From positions 3,336,001 through 3,400,000 of the forward strand of contig NZ_CP101731.1 of the NCBI RefSeq assembly GCF_031202305.1: a stretch of 64,000 nt of DNA. The letters run 5' to 3'. The notes below the pieces were generated by a model. It made no database searches and was not told the origin of the DNA. It worked only from the letters and a program-made list of their open reading frames with translations. Positions within the stretch are counted from its first letter, which is position 1. Every line of letters begins with the position of its first letter. Of the stretch, positions 51,069-60,045 are shown piece by piece. The DNA comes from Pelagibacterium sp. 26DY04. GTDB taxonomy: Bacteria > Pseudomonadota > Alphaproteobacteria > Rhizobiales > Devosiaceae. Position numbers and translations under genes: made by a program.

Positions 51069-52163
51069 CTAGCTCACCCCGGCAAAGCTGGCGGTGAGCG
51101 CAAGATCGGGGTGGTAGGTCGCGGGCTTGTCCCCCAATGTGACGCCGCCGGTGAACCCGCCCTGAATCTCGGGTCCGAAAAAGGAATAGGGGAAGGTGGC
51201 CTCAAGCGCGCTGACGGCATCCAGCCGCTCGCGCAGGGCGGGAGGGATGGTGAAATCGAGAGCGCCGAGATTATCCTGCAATTGGGCCAGCGTCCGCGCC
51301 CCGATGATCGCCGAAGCGACGCCCGGCTGGGTCAACGTCCAGTTGAGCGCCACCTGGGCCATGGACCGCCCGATCTCGCCGGCCACCGCTTCGAGCTCGG
51401 CAACGATTGCGAAATTGCGCTCGGTGAATTTCTGGAAACCCGGATTGGACGAACCACGCAGGGTTTCGAGCCGCCCTTGCGCGCCGGCGCGGTATTTGCC
51501 GCTCAGCAAGCCGCTGGCCAGCGGGCTCCACGCCATGAGGCCGGCGCCATAGCGGGTGCCCAGGGCGACAAACTCGTTTTCGATGTACCGTTCGGCCAGG
51601 GAATATTCGAGCTGCAGCGCGGAGATCGGTTCGTAGCCGAACCGCTCGGCCACCGCCTGGGCACGGCTCGCATACCATGCGGGGACATCGGAAAGCCCTA
51701 TATGGCGGATTTTGCCGGCGCGCACCAGATCGTCGAGCGTGCGCATCACCTCCTCGGGCGGCGTGAGCCGGTCCCAGCAATGGAGGATGTAGAGGTCGAC
51801 ATAGTCGGTGCCTAGGCGCTTGAGCGAGCCATCCAGCGCCCGGATGATGTTCTTGCGCCCATTGCCGGCCGCGTTCGGATTGGTCGCCGAAAGATTCATC
51901 GTGAACTTGGTGGCGATCACCGCCTCGTCGCGCATGCCGCGCTCGGCGATGAATTCGCCCAGCCAGGCCTCCGCCGTGCCCCCGGTATAGGCATCCGCTG
52001 TGTCGAAGAAATTGCCGCCGGCATCGGCATAGGCGCCAAAGATTTCGCGCGCGGCGTCCTTGTCGGCGCCCCAGCCCCATTCGGTGCCGAACGTCATCGT
52101 GCCCAGCGCCAGTTGCGGCACTTTCAGCCCGCTATTGCCAAGGGTGTAATAGGTCATGGCCAT
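51069..52163 (-). CDS. Aldo/keto reductase
   Basis: A 364-residue enzyme of the same fold, with Asp/Tyr in NFFDTADAYTGGTAE, Lys in VIATKFTMNL and His in DLYILHCWDRL. The start at 52163 (MAMTYYTLGNSGLKVP) has GGAG eight bases upstream. It is divergent from the LysR gene, which may control it. Substrate unknown. Confidence 0.92.
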   Translation of the reverse strand: MAMTYYTLGNSGLKVPQLALGTMTFGTEWGWGADKDAAREIFGAYADAGGNFFDTADAYTGGTAEAWLGEFIAERGMRDEAVIATKFTMNLSATNPNAAGNGRKNIIRALDGSLKRLGTDYVDLYILHCWDRLTPPEEVMRTLDDLVRAGKIRHIGLSDVPAWYASRAQAVAERFGYEPISALQLEYSLAERYIENEFVALGTRYGAGLMAWSPLASGLLSGKYRAGAQGRLETLRGSSNPGFQKFTERNFAIVAELEAVAGEIGRSMAQVALNWTLTQPGVASAIIGARTLAQLQDNLGALDFTIPPALRERLDAVSALEATFPYSFFGPEIQGGFTGGVTLGDKPATYHPDLALTASFAGVS

Positions 52164-52275
52164 CGTCGTTTCTCCGTTCTGGTGTCTGCCCCTGCAGATC
52201 GCCACTAACATCGCCGTTGACGGAGCAGACGATAAGATCGCTTAATTCGCACGGACTATGCGATGGAGGTCAGCA

Positions 52276-53184
52276 ATGGACCGTGATCTGCTCCCCCATC
52301 TCTCGGTCGTCGCCAGCGTGGCCCGCCGGGGCGGATTTGCCGCCGCGGCGCGCGAATTGTCCATGAGCGCTTCGGCGGTGAGCCATGCGGTGCGGCTGGT
52401 TGAGGAGCGGCTGGGGCAACCGCTTTTCGCCCGCACCACCCGCAGCGTCGCGCTGACCGAGGCGGGCAAGTCCTTCATGGCGACCATCGCTCCCGCGCTT
52501 GGGGAAATCGACGAACAGATCGAGCGGCTGCGCGGCGTCAAGGGCCGGGCCAGCGGGCTCTTGCGCATCAACGCGGCGCGGGTGTCCCTGCCTCTGGCGC
52601 TGACGCCGGTGATCGCCGCCATGGCCGAGCGCTACCCGGACGTCGAGGTCGAGTTGTTTTCCGATGAACGGCTGGCCGATATCGTCGCCGAGGGGTTCGA
52701 TGCCGGGATCAGGGTGGGCGAAATGCTGGCCCAGGATATGGTGGCGATCCGGCTTACGCCGCCCTTCAAATCGGTCGTCTTTGCCTCACCGGACTATATC
52801 GGGCGCCATGGCCGGCCGCAAACGCTGGACGAATTGGCCAAGCACAATTGCATCGGCTATCGGCTGATCCGCTCGAGCGGGCTCTATCGTTGGGAATTCA
52901 ACCTCGATGGGCGCGAGGTGGCGGTTGCGGTCAAGGGCAGCGCCATCGTCACCGAATCCCATTCGGCGATCGAATTGGCGCTGGCCGGCGTCGGGCTGGG
53001 CTATGCCTTCGAGCCCCTGGTGCGGGCCGATATCGCCGCGGGCCGGCTGGTGCAGGTGCTCGACCAATTCGCCGTCGATGAAGCGGGACTGTTCCTTTAT
53101 TTCCCGCGCCGGGCGTCGCTGGCGCCCAAGCTGCGCGCCTTTATCGATACGACGCGCGAGGTGATGCGCGCGGGCGCGTTTTGA
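52276..53184 (+). CDS. LysR-family transcriptional regulator
   Basis: A 302-residue protein with an N-terminal winged helix (GGFAAAARELSMSASAVSHA then VRLVEERLGQPLFART) and a periplasmic-binding-like effector domain. GGAGGT stands five bases before the ATG at 52276. It belongs to the large DsdA/YafC-type group that often regulates divergent oxidoreductase genes, here the aldo/keto reductase. Confidence 0.93.
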   Translation: MDRDLLPHLSVVASVARRGGFAAAARELSMSASAVSHAVRLVEERLGQPLFARTTRSVALTEAGKSFMATIAPALGEIDEQIERLRGVKGRASGLLRINAARVSLPLALTPVIAAMAERYPDVEVELFSDERLADIVAEGFDAGIRVGEMLAQDMVAIRLTPPFKSVVFASPDYIGRHGRPQTLDELAKHNCIGYRLIRSSGLYRWEFNLDGREVAVAVKGSAIVTESHSAIELALAGVGLGYAFEPLVRADIAAGRLVQVLDQFAVDEAGLFLYFPRRASLAPKLRAFIDTTREVMRAGAF

Positions 53185-53247
53185 GGGTCGCCACGCGGGC
53201 TCCCAATCGGTATCGTCGGCCCCAGATCAGCCCCTGGGGAAGCCGAT

Positions 53248-53925
53248 TTGGACACGATCAATCTCTTTTCGCTCTTTGCGTCCGTGCTGCCGCTCGCTGC
53301 GTTCTATTTTTATCGCGTTGCGGCCAATCTCCTCGATCGCCGGCGCCCCGCGCTTTCGACGCTGATGAACGAGCAGCGCTTCAACTGGGTGACCCAGGCA
53401 GCGCGGCGCGATACCCCGCTCGATGCCATCCTTTCGGGCAACATCATGAGTTCGGTTTCGTTTTTCGCCTCGACCACCGCCCTGCTGATCCTGGCGCTGT
53501 TCACAGTGATCGGCCAGTTGCACGAATATGCACCGGCGCTTTCGGCCATAACCTTCGGCACGCATCATACGGAAATCGACCTGCAGATCCATGTGGTGGT
53601 GATGCTGGTGCTGTTCGTCTACGCCTTTCTCTCCTTCACCCTGTCGCTGCGCCAGTTCAACCATTTCTGCATTCTGCTCGGGGCCATGGACCATGACAAA
53701 CCCGCCTCGGCCGACGCAATCAGGACGATCGCGCGGATCAACGCCATGGCCGCCCAGCGCTTCAACGCCGGTATCCGGTCCTATTATTTCGCCATTCCCA
53801 TGGTCGCCTGGTTCGTCTCGGGCTGGGCGGCGGTTGTCGTGACGGTGGGAACGGTGTTCTTTCTGCTCCACCGCGAATATTTTTCCGATGCGCGCTGGCT
53901 GGTGGCCCGCATCACCCCGCATTGA
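53248..53925 (+). CDS. DUF599 membrane protein
   Basis: A 225-residue protein with about four membrane helices (FFASTTALLILALFTVIGQL; VVVMLVLFVYAFLSFTLSLR; PMVAWFVSGWAAVVVTVGTV). The RRDTPLDAILSGNIMSSVSF region is the DUF599 signature. It begins at a TTG codon (LDTINLFSLFAS). Function of the family is unknown. Confidence 0.85.
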   Translation: MDTINLFSLFASVLPLAAFYFYRVAANLLDRRRPALSTLMNEQRFNWVTQAARRDTPLDAILSGNIMSSVSFFASTTALLILALFTVIGQLHEYAPALSAITFGTHHTEIDLQIHVVVMLVLFVYAFLSFTLSLRQFNHFCILLGAMDHDKPASADAIRTIARINAMAAQRFNAGIRSYYFAIPMVAWFVSGWAAVVVTVGTVFFLLHREYFSDARWLVARITPH

Positions 53926-53940
53926 AGGAGTTCTTCGACG

Positions 53941-54435
53941 ATGAGAATTGCCGCCTCGCTTTCCGCCCTACTGATCGTCTTCCCCGCCGGCGCGCAGGAG
54001 ACGACCTTTACCCCCGAGGACGCCAAGTTGATGACCGAATGCATCGAGGGGCTGGCGGCGTCCAACAACGCCGAATCCGATTTCGCCGATGTGCGGCCCC
54101 AGACCCAATGCATCGGCGCGGCATCCAACATTTGCATGCAAACCGATTATTCCACGCTCGGCATGACCGAGTGCATGGGACGGGAGACCGACTGGTGGGA
54201 TAGCCAGCTCAACGTTCATTATGCGAGCCTTGAGGAGTCCCTCGAGCCCAGCCTGTTCACCTCGCTCCAGCAGGCCCAGCGCGCCTGGATCGCATTCCGG
54301 GACGCAAGTTGCGGCTTTGAATACGAGCTCTGGAGTGAAGGCACCATACGGTCCATCGTGGGCGCAAGCTGCATGCTGGAGCTGACCGCGCAGCGCGCCG
54401 ATGCCCTCTCGGGCTATGTCAACCGGACACCCTGA
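53941..54435 (+). CDS. Exported LprI-type (DUF1311) protein
   Basis: A 164-residue exported protein (signal MRIAASLSALLIVFPAGAQE). Six cysteines and the core QRAWIAFRDASCGFEYELWS, followed by CMLELTAQRADAL, are the lysozyme-inhibitor LprI family pattern. It may inhibit lysozymes or simply be a periplasmic protein; only the family is clear. Confidence 0.85.
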   Translation: MRIAASLSALLIVFPAGAQETTFTPEDAKLMTECIEGLAASNNAESDFADVRPQTQCIGAASNICMQTDYSTLGMTECMGRETDWWDSQLNVHYASLEESLEPSLFTSLQQAQRAWIAFRDASCGFEYELWSEGTIRSIVGASCMLELTAQRADALSGYVNRTP

Positions 54436-54454
54436 GCGCTTTCAAGGAGCCGCC

Positions 54455-54694
54455 ATGAACAACGACGCCAACCACCCCTGGTTCAAGCCCGCCTGGCGCC
54501 GGGCGCTCATGGTGGCCATTCCGGCCGGCGTGGCCGGCTGGGACGCCTTCAACGGCAATTGGGGCTGGACGCTGATCTTCGGCGGGGTCGCCGCCTATGC
54601 TGTCTATATCTTTTTCATCGCCTGGAACGGCGACGCGCCGCCAAGCAAAAGTGAACGGGACGACGGCAAAGCTGACGTTGACAATCAGCTTTAA
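54455..54694 (+). CDS. Small membrane protein
   Basis: A 79-residue protein with two hydrophobic segments (ALMVAIPAGVAGWDAF; WTLIFGGVAAYAVYIFFIAW) and an acidic C-terminal tail. AAGGAG precedes the ATG. It is 19 bases after the LprI-like gene and probably co-transcribed. Function is unknown. Confidence 0.7.
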   Translation: MNNDANHPWFKPAWRRALMVAIPAGVAGWDAFNGNWGWTLIFGGVAAYAVYIFFIAWNGDAPPSKSERDDGKADVDNQL

Positions 54695-54705
54695 GCCCGT
54701 ATGTA
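54678..54705 (+). promoter_or_regulatory. Probable sigma-70 promoter for bfd-bfr
   Basis: TTGACA (54678-54683), a 16-bp spacer and TATGTA (54700-54705), about 40 bases upstream of bfd. Confidence 0.6.
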
Positions 54706-54745
54706 TGGGGCGATAAAGTTAAGCGTCCCTCACATCGCCTTCGCC

Positions 54746-55060
54746 ATGCTCGTCTGCCAGTGCAATCTGATATCGACCAAGGACATCGAAGAGATCGTCG
54801 TCGCAATACTCGATGAGGATCCCTGGCAGCTCGTCGTGCCGGCGCGGATCTACCGCGAAGCGGGCAAGCGCGGCCAATGTTGCGGCTGCGTGCCGAACAT
54901 TGTGGACATTATCCAAAAGGTCACCGAAACTTACCACCTCAAACTGGCCGGGAACGCCGCCAATCTTGTCGACGTTAGGACCAGGTTGAAACGCTTGCGC
55001 AAATCCACGCGACCTGGAGGTGAAAGTGAAAGGCGACGCAAAGATCATCGAGCGGCTTAA
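54746..55060 (+). CDS. bfd: Bacterioferritin-associated [2Fe-2S] ferredoxin
   Basis: A 104-residue protein starting [18 protein letters not shown]. The four cluster ligands are CQC at the N terminus and CCGC in the middle ([11 protein letters not shown]). Bfd reduces bacterioferritin heme to release stored iron. The longer frame upstream overlaps the promoter. Its 3' end overlaps the bfr start by 35 bases, and it is longer than E. coli Bfd (64) because of a basic tail. Confidence 0.9.
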   Translation: MLVCQCNLISTKDIEEIVVAILDEDPWQLVVPARIYREAGKRGQCCGCVPNIVDIIQKVTETYHLKLAGNAANLVDVRTRLKRLRKSTRPGGESERRRKDHRAA

Positions 55061-55511
55061 CGAGGCGCTCTTTCTCGAACTGGGGGCCATCAACCAGTAC
55101 TGGGTTCACTACCGCCTGCTGGACGATTGGGGCTTCAAGCGCCTGGCCGACAAGGAACGCGCCGAATCCATCGAGGAAATGCATCACGCCGACAAGCTGA
55201 TCGAGCGCATCATCTTCCTTGAAGGTCATCCCAACCTGCAGCGCGTGGCTCCACTGCGCATTGGCCAGAACATCAAGGAAGTGCTCGAAGCCGACCTCGC
55301 CGGCGAACTCGACGCCATCAAGTCGTACCGGGAATCGCGAGCCATCTGCAACGAGCTGGGTGACTACGTCACCCAGAAGCTGTTCGAGGAGCTTTTGACC
55401 GACGAGGAAGGGCACACCGACTTCCTCGAAACCGAGCTCGATCTGCTCAACACCATCGGGGTTGAGAAATACGGCCAGCTCAACGCCAAGCCGGCCGACG
55501 AGGCCGAATAG
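55026..55511 (+). CDS. bfr: Bacterioferritin
   Basis: A 161-residue four-helix ferritin. Ferroxidase-site ligands are in [27 protein letters not shown] and [13 protein letters not shown]; the heme ligand Met is in IEEMHHAD. I choose the GTG at 55026 ([14 protein letters not shown]) because GGAGG is five bases away and this gives the standard length; a GTG six bases earlier is possible. It stores iron and detoxifies peroxide. Confidence 0.95.
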   Translation: MKGDAKIIERLNEALFLELGAINQYWVHYRLLDDWGFKRLADKERAESIEEMHHADKLIERIIFLEGHPNLQRVAPLRIGQNIKEVLEADLAGELDAIKSYRESRAICNELGDYVTQKLFEELLTDEEGHTDFLETELDLLNTIGVEKYGQLNAKPADEAE

Positions 55512-55525
55512 GTCCGATTTTCACA

Positions 55526-55555
55526 CCCCCGCAGCGGCCCGCTGCGGGGGTTTTT
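55526..55555 (+). terminator. Rho-independent terminator after bfr
   Basis: 10-bp stem CCCCCGCAGC / GCTGCGGGGG followed by TTTTT. Confidence 0.9.
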
Positions 55556-55910
55556 CAACACCTGTCATTCAATACCAAAAACCGCGCGGTAACATGGCCC
55601 TTCAACACAGGCATCTGAGGTGGCTTTGCGGCCGATGTTGACGCCTTTCTGTTGCACGCATGCAAAATTCTTTCGCTATGGATCGGCCATGACAACGATT
55701 TCGCTTTTCAGGGCTGGCACTTGGCTGTAATGCGGAAATCGACCTTTTTATGCCTAGCGGTCGGGTCCGCGCGCGGGGTTTGATCCTCGTACTCGATTGG
55801 TGAAGCGGCGAAGGGAGTGCCGTGTGGTTGACGCCGCCAAGAGGTAACTCCAAGGGCTCGCACGACACTGTCACCATCTCTTTTTTGACCTAAAAGGGGA
55901 CCCCCGTCAC
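55556..55910. other. 355-bp gap upstream of potF
   Basis: No gene is supported on either strand. It should hold the potF promoter, but I could not pick one with confidence. AAAAGGGGA just upstream of 55911 serves as ribosome binding site. Confidence 0.4.
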
Positions 55911-57002
55911 ATGCACAAGCCGTTGTTTCTCCTCTCGTTTTCCGCTGCATTGATGGCCAGCTCGGCCATCGCGCAGGACCAGACCGTCAACATCTACAAC
56001 TGGTCGGACTATATCGCCGAGGACACGCTCGAAAAGTTCACCGCCGAAACCGGCATCGCCGCAAATTACGATGTCTTCGATTCCAACGAGATCGTGGAAG
56101 CCCGCCTTCTCGCCGGCTCCTCGGGCTATGACGTCGTTGTTCCCTCAGGCTTTTTCCTCGAGCGCCAGATCCCCATCGGCCTCTTCCAGCCCCTCGACAA
56201 GTCCAAGCTGCCCAACCTCGAAAATCTCGACCCCGCCATCATGGAAATCGTCGAGGCCCACGATCCGGGCGCGCAATACGCGGTCCCCTATATGTGGGGT
56301 ACCACCGGCATCGGCTACAATGTGGGGGCGGTGACGGAACGGTTGGGCGAAGACGGCCCGCTCAATTCCTGGGACTTGCTGTTCGACCCCGAAATCGCCT
56401 CCCAGCTCGCCGATTGCGGCATTTCGATCCTCGACGCTCCGGTCGAAATGGTCGCCGCCGCGCTCAACTATCTCGGCCGCGACCCCAATTCGGAAGCCCC
56501 CGAGGATCTCGAAGCGGCCGAGCAGTTGATCGGCGCAGTGCGCCCCTATATCCGCTCGTTCAACTCCTCCCAGTATATTTCCGACCTCGCCAATGGCGAG
56601 GTGTGCCTGGCCGTGGGGTACTCCGGTGACGTGTTCATCGCCGCCGACCGTGCCGCCGAGGCCGGACAGGGGATCGAAGTAGCCTATGTCATTCCCGATG
56701 AAGGGGCTTCGCTCTGGTTCGATATGATGGCCATTCCCGCCGACGCTCCGAACCCGGACGCCGCGCACGCCTTCATCAACTTCGTCCTTCAGCCCCAGAT
56801 TGCCGCCGACATCACCAATTATGTCTGGTACGCCAATCCCAATGCGGCCTCGATGGAGTTCGTCGATCCCGAAATTGCGAACGATCCCGCGATCTTCCCG
56901 ACCGAGGACGTGATGGCCAATCTCTTCCCGCTGACCGCCCGCTCGCCCGGATACGACCGGCTGCTGACCCGCGCCTGGACCCGGATCAAGACCGGCCAGT
57001 AA
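55911..57002 (+). CDS. potF: Polyamine-binding periplasmic protein
   Basis: A 363-residue solute-binding protein with a signal peptide (FLLSFSAALMASSAIAQ). VNIYNWSDYIAEDTLEKFTA, then VPYMWGTTGIGYN and LPNLENLDPA, are PotD/PotF hallmarks. The Trp and acidic residues (WSDY, DSNEIVEA) line the polyamine site. It feeds the permease encoded downstream; putrescine specificity is likely from gene order but not proven. Confidence 0.92.
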   Translation: MHKPLFLLSFSAALMASSAIAQDQTVNIYNWSDYIAEDTLEKFTAETGIAANYDVFDSNEIVEARLLAGSSGYDVVVPSGFFLERQIPIGLFQPLDKSKLPNLENLDPAIMEIVEAHDPGAQYAVPYMWGTTGIGYNVGAVTERLGEDGPLNSWDLLFDPEIASQLADCGISILDAPVEMVAAALNYLGRDPNSEAPEDLEAAEQLIGAVRPYIRSFNSSQYISDLANGEVCLAVGYSGDVFIAADRAAEAGQGIEVAYVIPDEGASLWFDMMAIPADAPNPDAAHAFINFVLQPQIAADITNYVWYANPNAASMEFVDPEIANDPAIFPTEDVMANLFPLTARSPGYDRLLTRAWTRIKTGQ

Positions 57003-57020
57003 GCGAGAACCCGCTTGCGG

Positions 57021-57049
57021 GGCGGGGCATTTTTGTGATGCCCTGCCCT
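57021..57049 (+). promoter_or_regulatory. Hairpin between potF and potG
   Basis: GGGCGGGGCAT (57021-57031) pairs with ATGCCCTGCCC (57039-57049) around a T-rich loop. Such hairpins behind binding-protein genes protect that part of the mRNA or partly stop transcription, giving more PotF than permease. Confidence 0.6.
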
Positions 57050-57137
57050 TCGCTTGATTGTGTTGACCACGCTTTGCGAAACCAGACGGAACACCCGTTC
57101 AAGTTTTGAAAGCTCCCGAGGGTTGGGAAGTCCTCTA

Positions 57138-58280
57138 TTGAAAAAGCCTCAGATCGCCGCCGATACGCGTCCCTGGCGCGATCCCGACGCCAAGCCCTTC
57201 GTGCGCATCCGCAACGTCACCAAGACCTTTGGCGACGTCTACGCCGTCGATGACGTTTCGCTCGATATCTACAAGGGCGAACTTTTCTGCCTTTTGGGCG
57301 GTTCGGGCTCGGGCAAGTCGACGCTGCTGCGCATGCTCGCCGGATTTGAAAGCGTAACCACCGGCACCATCGAGATCGACGGCCAGAACATGGCCGATGT
57401 GCCGCCCTATCAGCGGCCGGTCAACATGATGTTCCAGTCCTACGCGCTGTTTCCGCACATGAGCGTGGAAAACAACATCGCCTATGGTTTGAAGCGCCAG
57501 GGCATGGCCAAGAGCGAGATCGGCGACCGCGTCGCCGAGCTCCTAAAGCTTGTCCGGCTCGATCAGTTCGGCAAGCGCAAGCCGCACCAGCTTTCCGGCG
57601 GCCAGCGCCAGCGCGTGGCGCTGGCCCGCTCGCTGGCTCGGCGGCCCAAGCTCCTGCTGCTCGATGAACCGTTGGGCGCGCTCGACAAGAAGCTGCGCGA
57701 AGACACCCAGTACGAATTGGTCAAGATCCAGGAGACGCTTGGCGTCACCTTTATCGTCGTCACTCACGACCAGGAGGAGGCCATGACGCTCTCCACCCGG
57801 ATCGGGGTGATGAATGACGGCAAGATCGCCCAGATCGGCGAGCCGCAGGAAATCTACGAATTCCCCAATTCCCGCTTCGTTGCCGGCTTTATCGGTTCGG
57901 TCAACATGTTCGAAGGCGTGGTGACCGAAGACGAGGCCGACCATATCCGCATCGACGCGACCGCTGAGGCGGGCTGCGACATCTTTGTGAACCACGGCGT
58001 CGACTGCGCCCCTGAACAGATCCTCTGGTACGCTATCCGCCCCGAAAAGATGGTGCTCAGTCGCGAGCGGCCCGAAGGCGACGCCAACATCACCCATGGG
58101 CTGGTGGAAGATGTGGCCTATCTGGGCGACATGAGCGTGTTCCGCATCGTGCTCGACAGCGGCAAGCGCATCCACGTCTCCCAGACCAACAGCTCGCGCT
58201 ATGACGAGGAAGCCATTTCCTGGGACGAGAAGGTCTATATCTCCTGGGCGGCGGACTCCGGGGCGGTACTGGTCTCATGA
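57138..58280 (+). CDS. potG: Polyamine ABC transporter ATP-binding protein
   Basis: A 380-residue ABC ATPase. Walker A GGSGSGKST, Q-loop, signature LSGGQRQRVALARSL, Walker B LLLLDEPLGALD and the switch His (VTHDQEEAM) are all present, followed by a TOBE domain. I start it at the TTG at 57138 (LKKPQIAADTRPWRDPD) with a GGGAAG upstream; an ATG in frame further upstream is within the leader. Its stop overlaps potH. Confidence 0.93.
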   Translation: MKKPQIAADTRPWRDPDAKPFVRIRNVTKTFGDVYAVDDVSLDIYKGELFCLLGGSGSGKSTLLRMLAGFESVTTGTIEIDGQNMADVPPYQRPVNMMFQSYALFPHMSVENNIAYGLKRQGMAKSEIGDRVAELLKLVRLDQFGKRKPHQLSGGQRQRVALARSLARRPKLLLLDEPLGALDKKLREDTQYELVKIQETLGVTFIVVTHDQEEAMTLSTRIGVMNDGKIAQIGEPQEIYEFPNSRFVAGFIGSVNMFEGVVTEDEADHIRIDATAEAGCDIFVNHGVDCAPEQILWYAIRPEKMVLSRERPEGDANITHGLVEDVAYLGDMSVFRIVLDSGKRIHVSQTNSSRYDEEAISWDEKVYISWAADSGAVLVS

Positions 58281-59233
58281 GCACGGGCGGCTTCGATACG
58301 CCCCCCCGCCGCGCCTGGGGATTTGTGACGGCGGGATTGAACCGCATCGGCATTTCGGGTCGGACGGCGGTGATCCTGGCGCCGATGCTGTGGCTCACCG
58401 TGTTTTTCCTGATTCCGCTGCTCGTGGTCTTCAAGATCGCCCTGAGCACCTTTGCGCTGGGCCAACCGCCCTATGCGCCCATGTTCATCTGGGGCGGTGA
58501 CGGCAAGCTCTCGATCGAGCTGGACTTCTCCAACTTCCTGTTCATCCTTTCCGACAGCCTCTACGCCAACGCCTATATCAATTCGGTGCGGATCGCCGCG
58601 ATCTCGACCCTGATCGCGCTGGCGATCGCCTTCCCGATGGCGTGGTTTATCGCGCGCTCGGACGAAAAATACCGCCATATCTGGCTGATGCTGGTGATCC
58701 TGCCGTTCTGGACCTCGTTCCTTTTGCGCGTCTATGCATGGATGGGATTCCTGGGGCGCAACGGCATAATCAACAACATATTGATGAGCCTGGGGATCAT
58801 CGATGATCCGCTCCTGATGCTCCAGACCGAAGGCGCCGTGTTCATCGGCATCGTCTATACGTACCTGCCCTTCATGGTGCTGCCGCTCTATACGAACCTG
58901 GTCAAGCTCGACCAGAACCTGATCGAGGCCTCGGCCGATCTCGGCGCGCGGCCGTTCATGACATTCCTCACCGTTATCGTGCCGCTCGCCATGCCGGGCG
59001 TCATAGCCGGCTCGATGCTGGTCTTCATCCCCGCCATCGGCGAATTCGTCATCCCCTCGCTTCTTGGCGGCGCCGATACGCTGATGATCGGGCGCGTGCT
59101 TTGGGACGAGTTCTTCGCCAACCGTGACTGGACCGTGGCCTCGGCCGTCGCCATCGTCATGCTTGTGATCCTGGTGGTGCCCATCATGCTGCTCAACCGG
59201 GCACAGGACGCGGTGGTGGAGAGCGAGAAATGA
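58277..59233 (+). CDS. potH: Polyamine ABC transporter permease
   Basis: A 318-residue membrane protein with six helices. EASADLGARPFMTFLTVIVPLAMPG is the EAA loop that docks on PotG. The extra N-terminal segment before the first helix is usual for PotH. Overlaps potG and potI by four bases each. Confidence 0.93.
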   Translation: MSTGGFDTPPRRAWGFVTAGLNRIGISGRTAVILAPMLWLTVFFLIPLLVVFKIALSTFALGQPPYAPMFIWGGDGKLSIELDFSNFLFILSDSLYANAYINSVRIAAISTLIALAIAFPMAWFIARSDEKYRHIWLMLVILPFWTSFLLRVYAWMGFLGRNGIINNILMSLGIIDDPLLMLQTEGAVFIGIVYTYLPFMVLPLYTNLVKLDQNLIEASADLGARPFMTFLTVIVPLAMPGVIAGSMLVFIPAIGEFVIPSLLGGADTLMIGRVLWDEFFANRDWTVASAVAIVMLVILVVPIMLLNRAQDAVVESEK

Positions 59234-60030
59234 GGCGCGGCTTCATCATTCCCACCCTTGCCGTGCTCGGCTTTGCATTCCTTTATGCGCCGATCATTTC
59301 GCTCATCGTCTTCTCGTTCAACGAGAGCCGGCTGGTGACGGTGTGGACTGGTTTTTCAACCCAGTGGTATGCGGCGCTCTTCAATGACTCCCAGATTGTC
59401 TCGGCCGCCATTTTGAGCCTACAGATCGCGGCGGTGAGCGCCACGATCGCGACGGTGCTGGGCACGCTCGCAGGCATCGCGCTGTCCCGGCTCGGGCGCT
59501 TCCGCGGCAAGACGGCTCTGACCGGCATGGCCTCTGCCCCGCTGGTGATGCCCGACGTGATTACCGGCTTGTCGCTGCTGCTGTTGTTCGTCTCGATGGA
59601 AGGGCTGCTCGGCTGGCCGTCCGGACGCGGCTTTACCACCATCACCATCGCCCATTCGACCTTCTGCATGGCCTATGTGACAGTGGTGGTACGGGCGCGG
59701 CTTTCCGACATGGACCGCTCGCTGGACGAAGCCGCGATGGATTTGGGCGCCACTCCGCTGCGGGTGTTTTTCGACATCACCTTGCCCATCATTTCTCCCG
59801 CCCTGATTTCGGGATGGCTCTTGGCGTTCACCCTCTCGCTGGACGATCTGGTGATCGCGAGCTTTGTTTCAGGTCCAGGCGCCTCGACACTTCCCATGGT
59901 GATCTTTTCCAAGATCCGCCTGGGGGTTTCACCGGACGTCAACGCCCTTGCCACCATCATCATCGGCATTGTGGCCCTGGGCGTCGTCGGGGCGACGCTG
60001 ATCGGAATGCGCGCCCAGCGCAAGGTTTAA
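59230..60030 (+). CDS. potI: Polyamine ABC transporter permease
   Basis: A 266-residue permease with six helices and the EAA loop DEAAMDLGATPLRVFFDITL. It forms the channel with PotH. The aminotransferase gene follows by 15 bases, likely in the same operon. Confidence 0.93.
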   Translation: MRRGFIIPTLAVLGFAFLYAPIISLIVFSFNESRLVTVWTGFSTQWYAALFNDSQIVSAAILSLQIAAVSATIATVLGTLAGIALSRLGRFRGKTALTGMASAPLVMPDVITGLSLLLLFVSMEGLLGWPSGRGFTTITIAHSTFCMAYVTVVVRARLSDMDRSLDEAAMDLGATPLRVFFDITLPIISPALISGWLLAFTLSLDDLVIASFVSGPGASTLPMVIFSKIRLGVSPDVNALATIIIGIVALGVVGATLIGMRAQRKV

Positions 60031-60045
60031 GGTTTTCTTTTTGCT

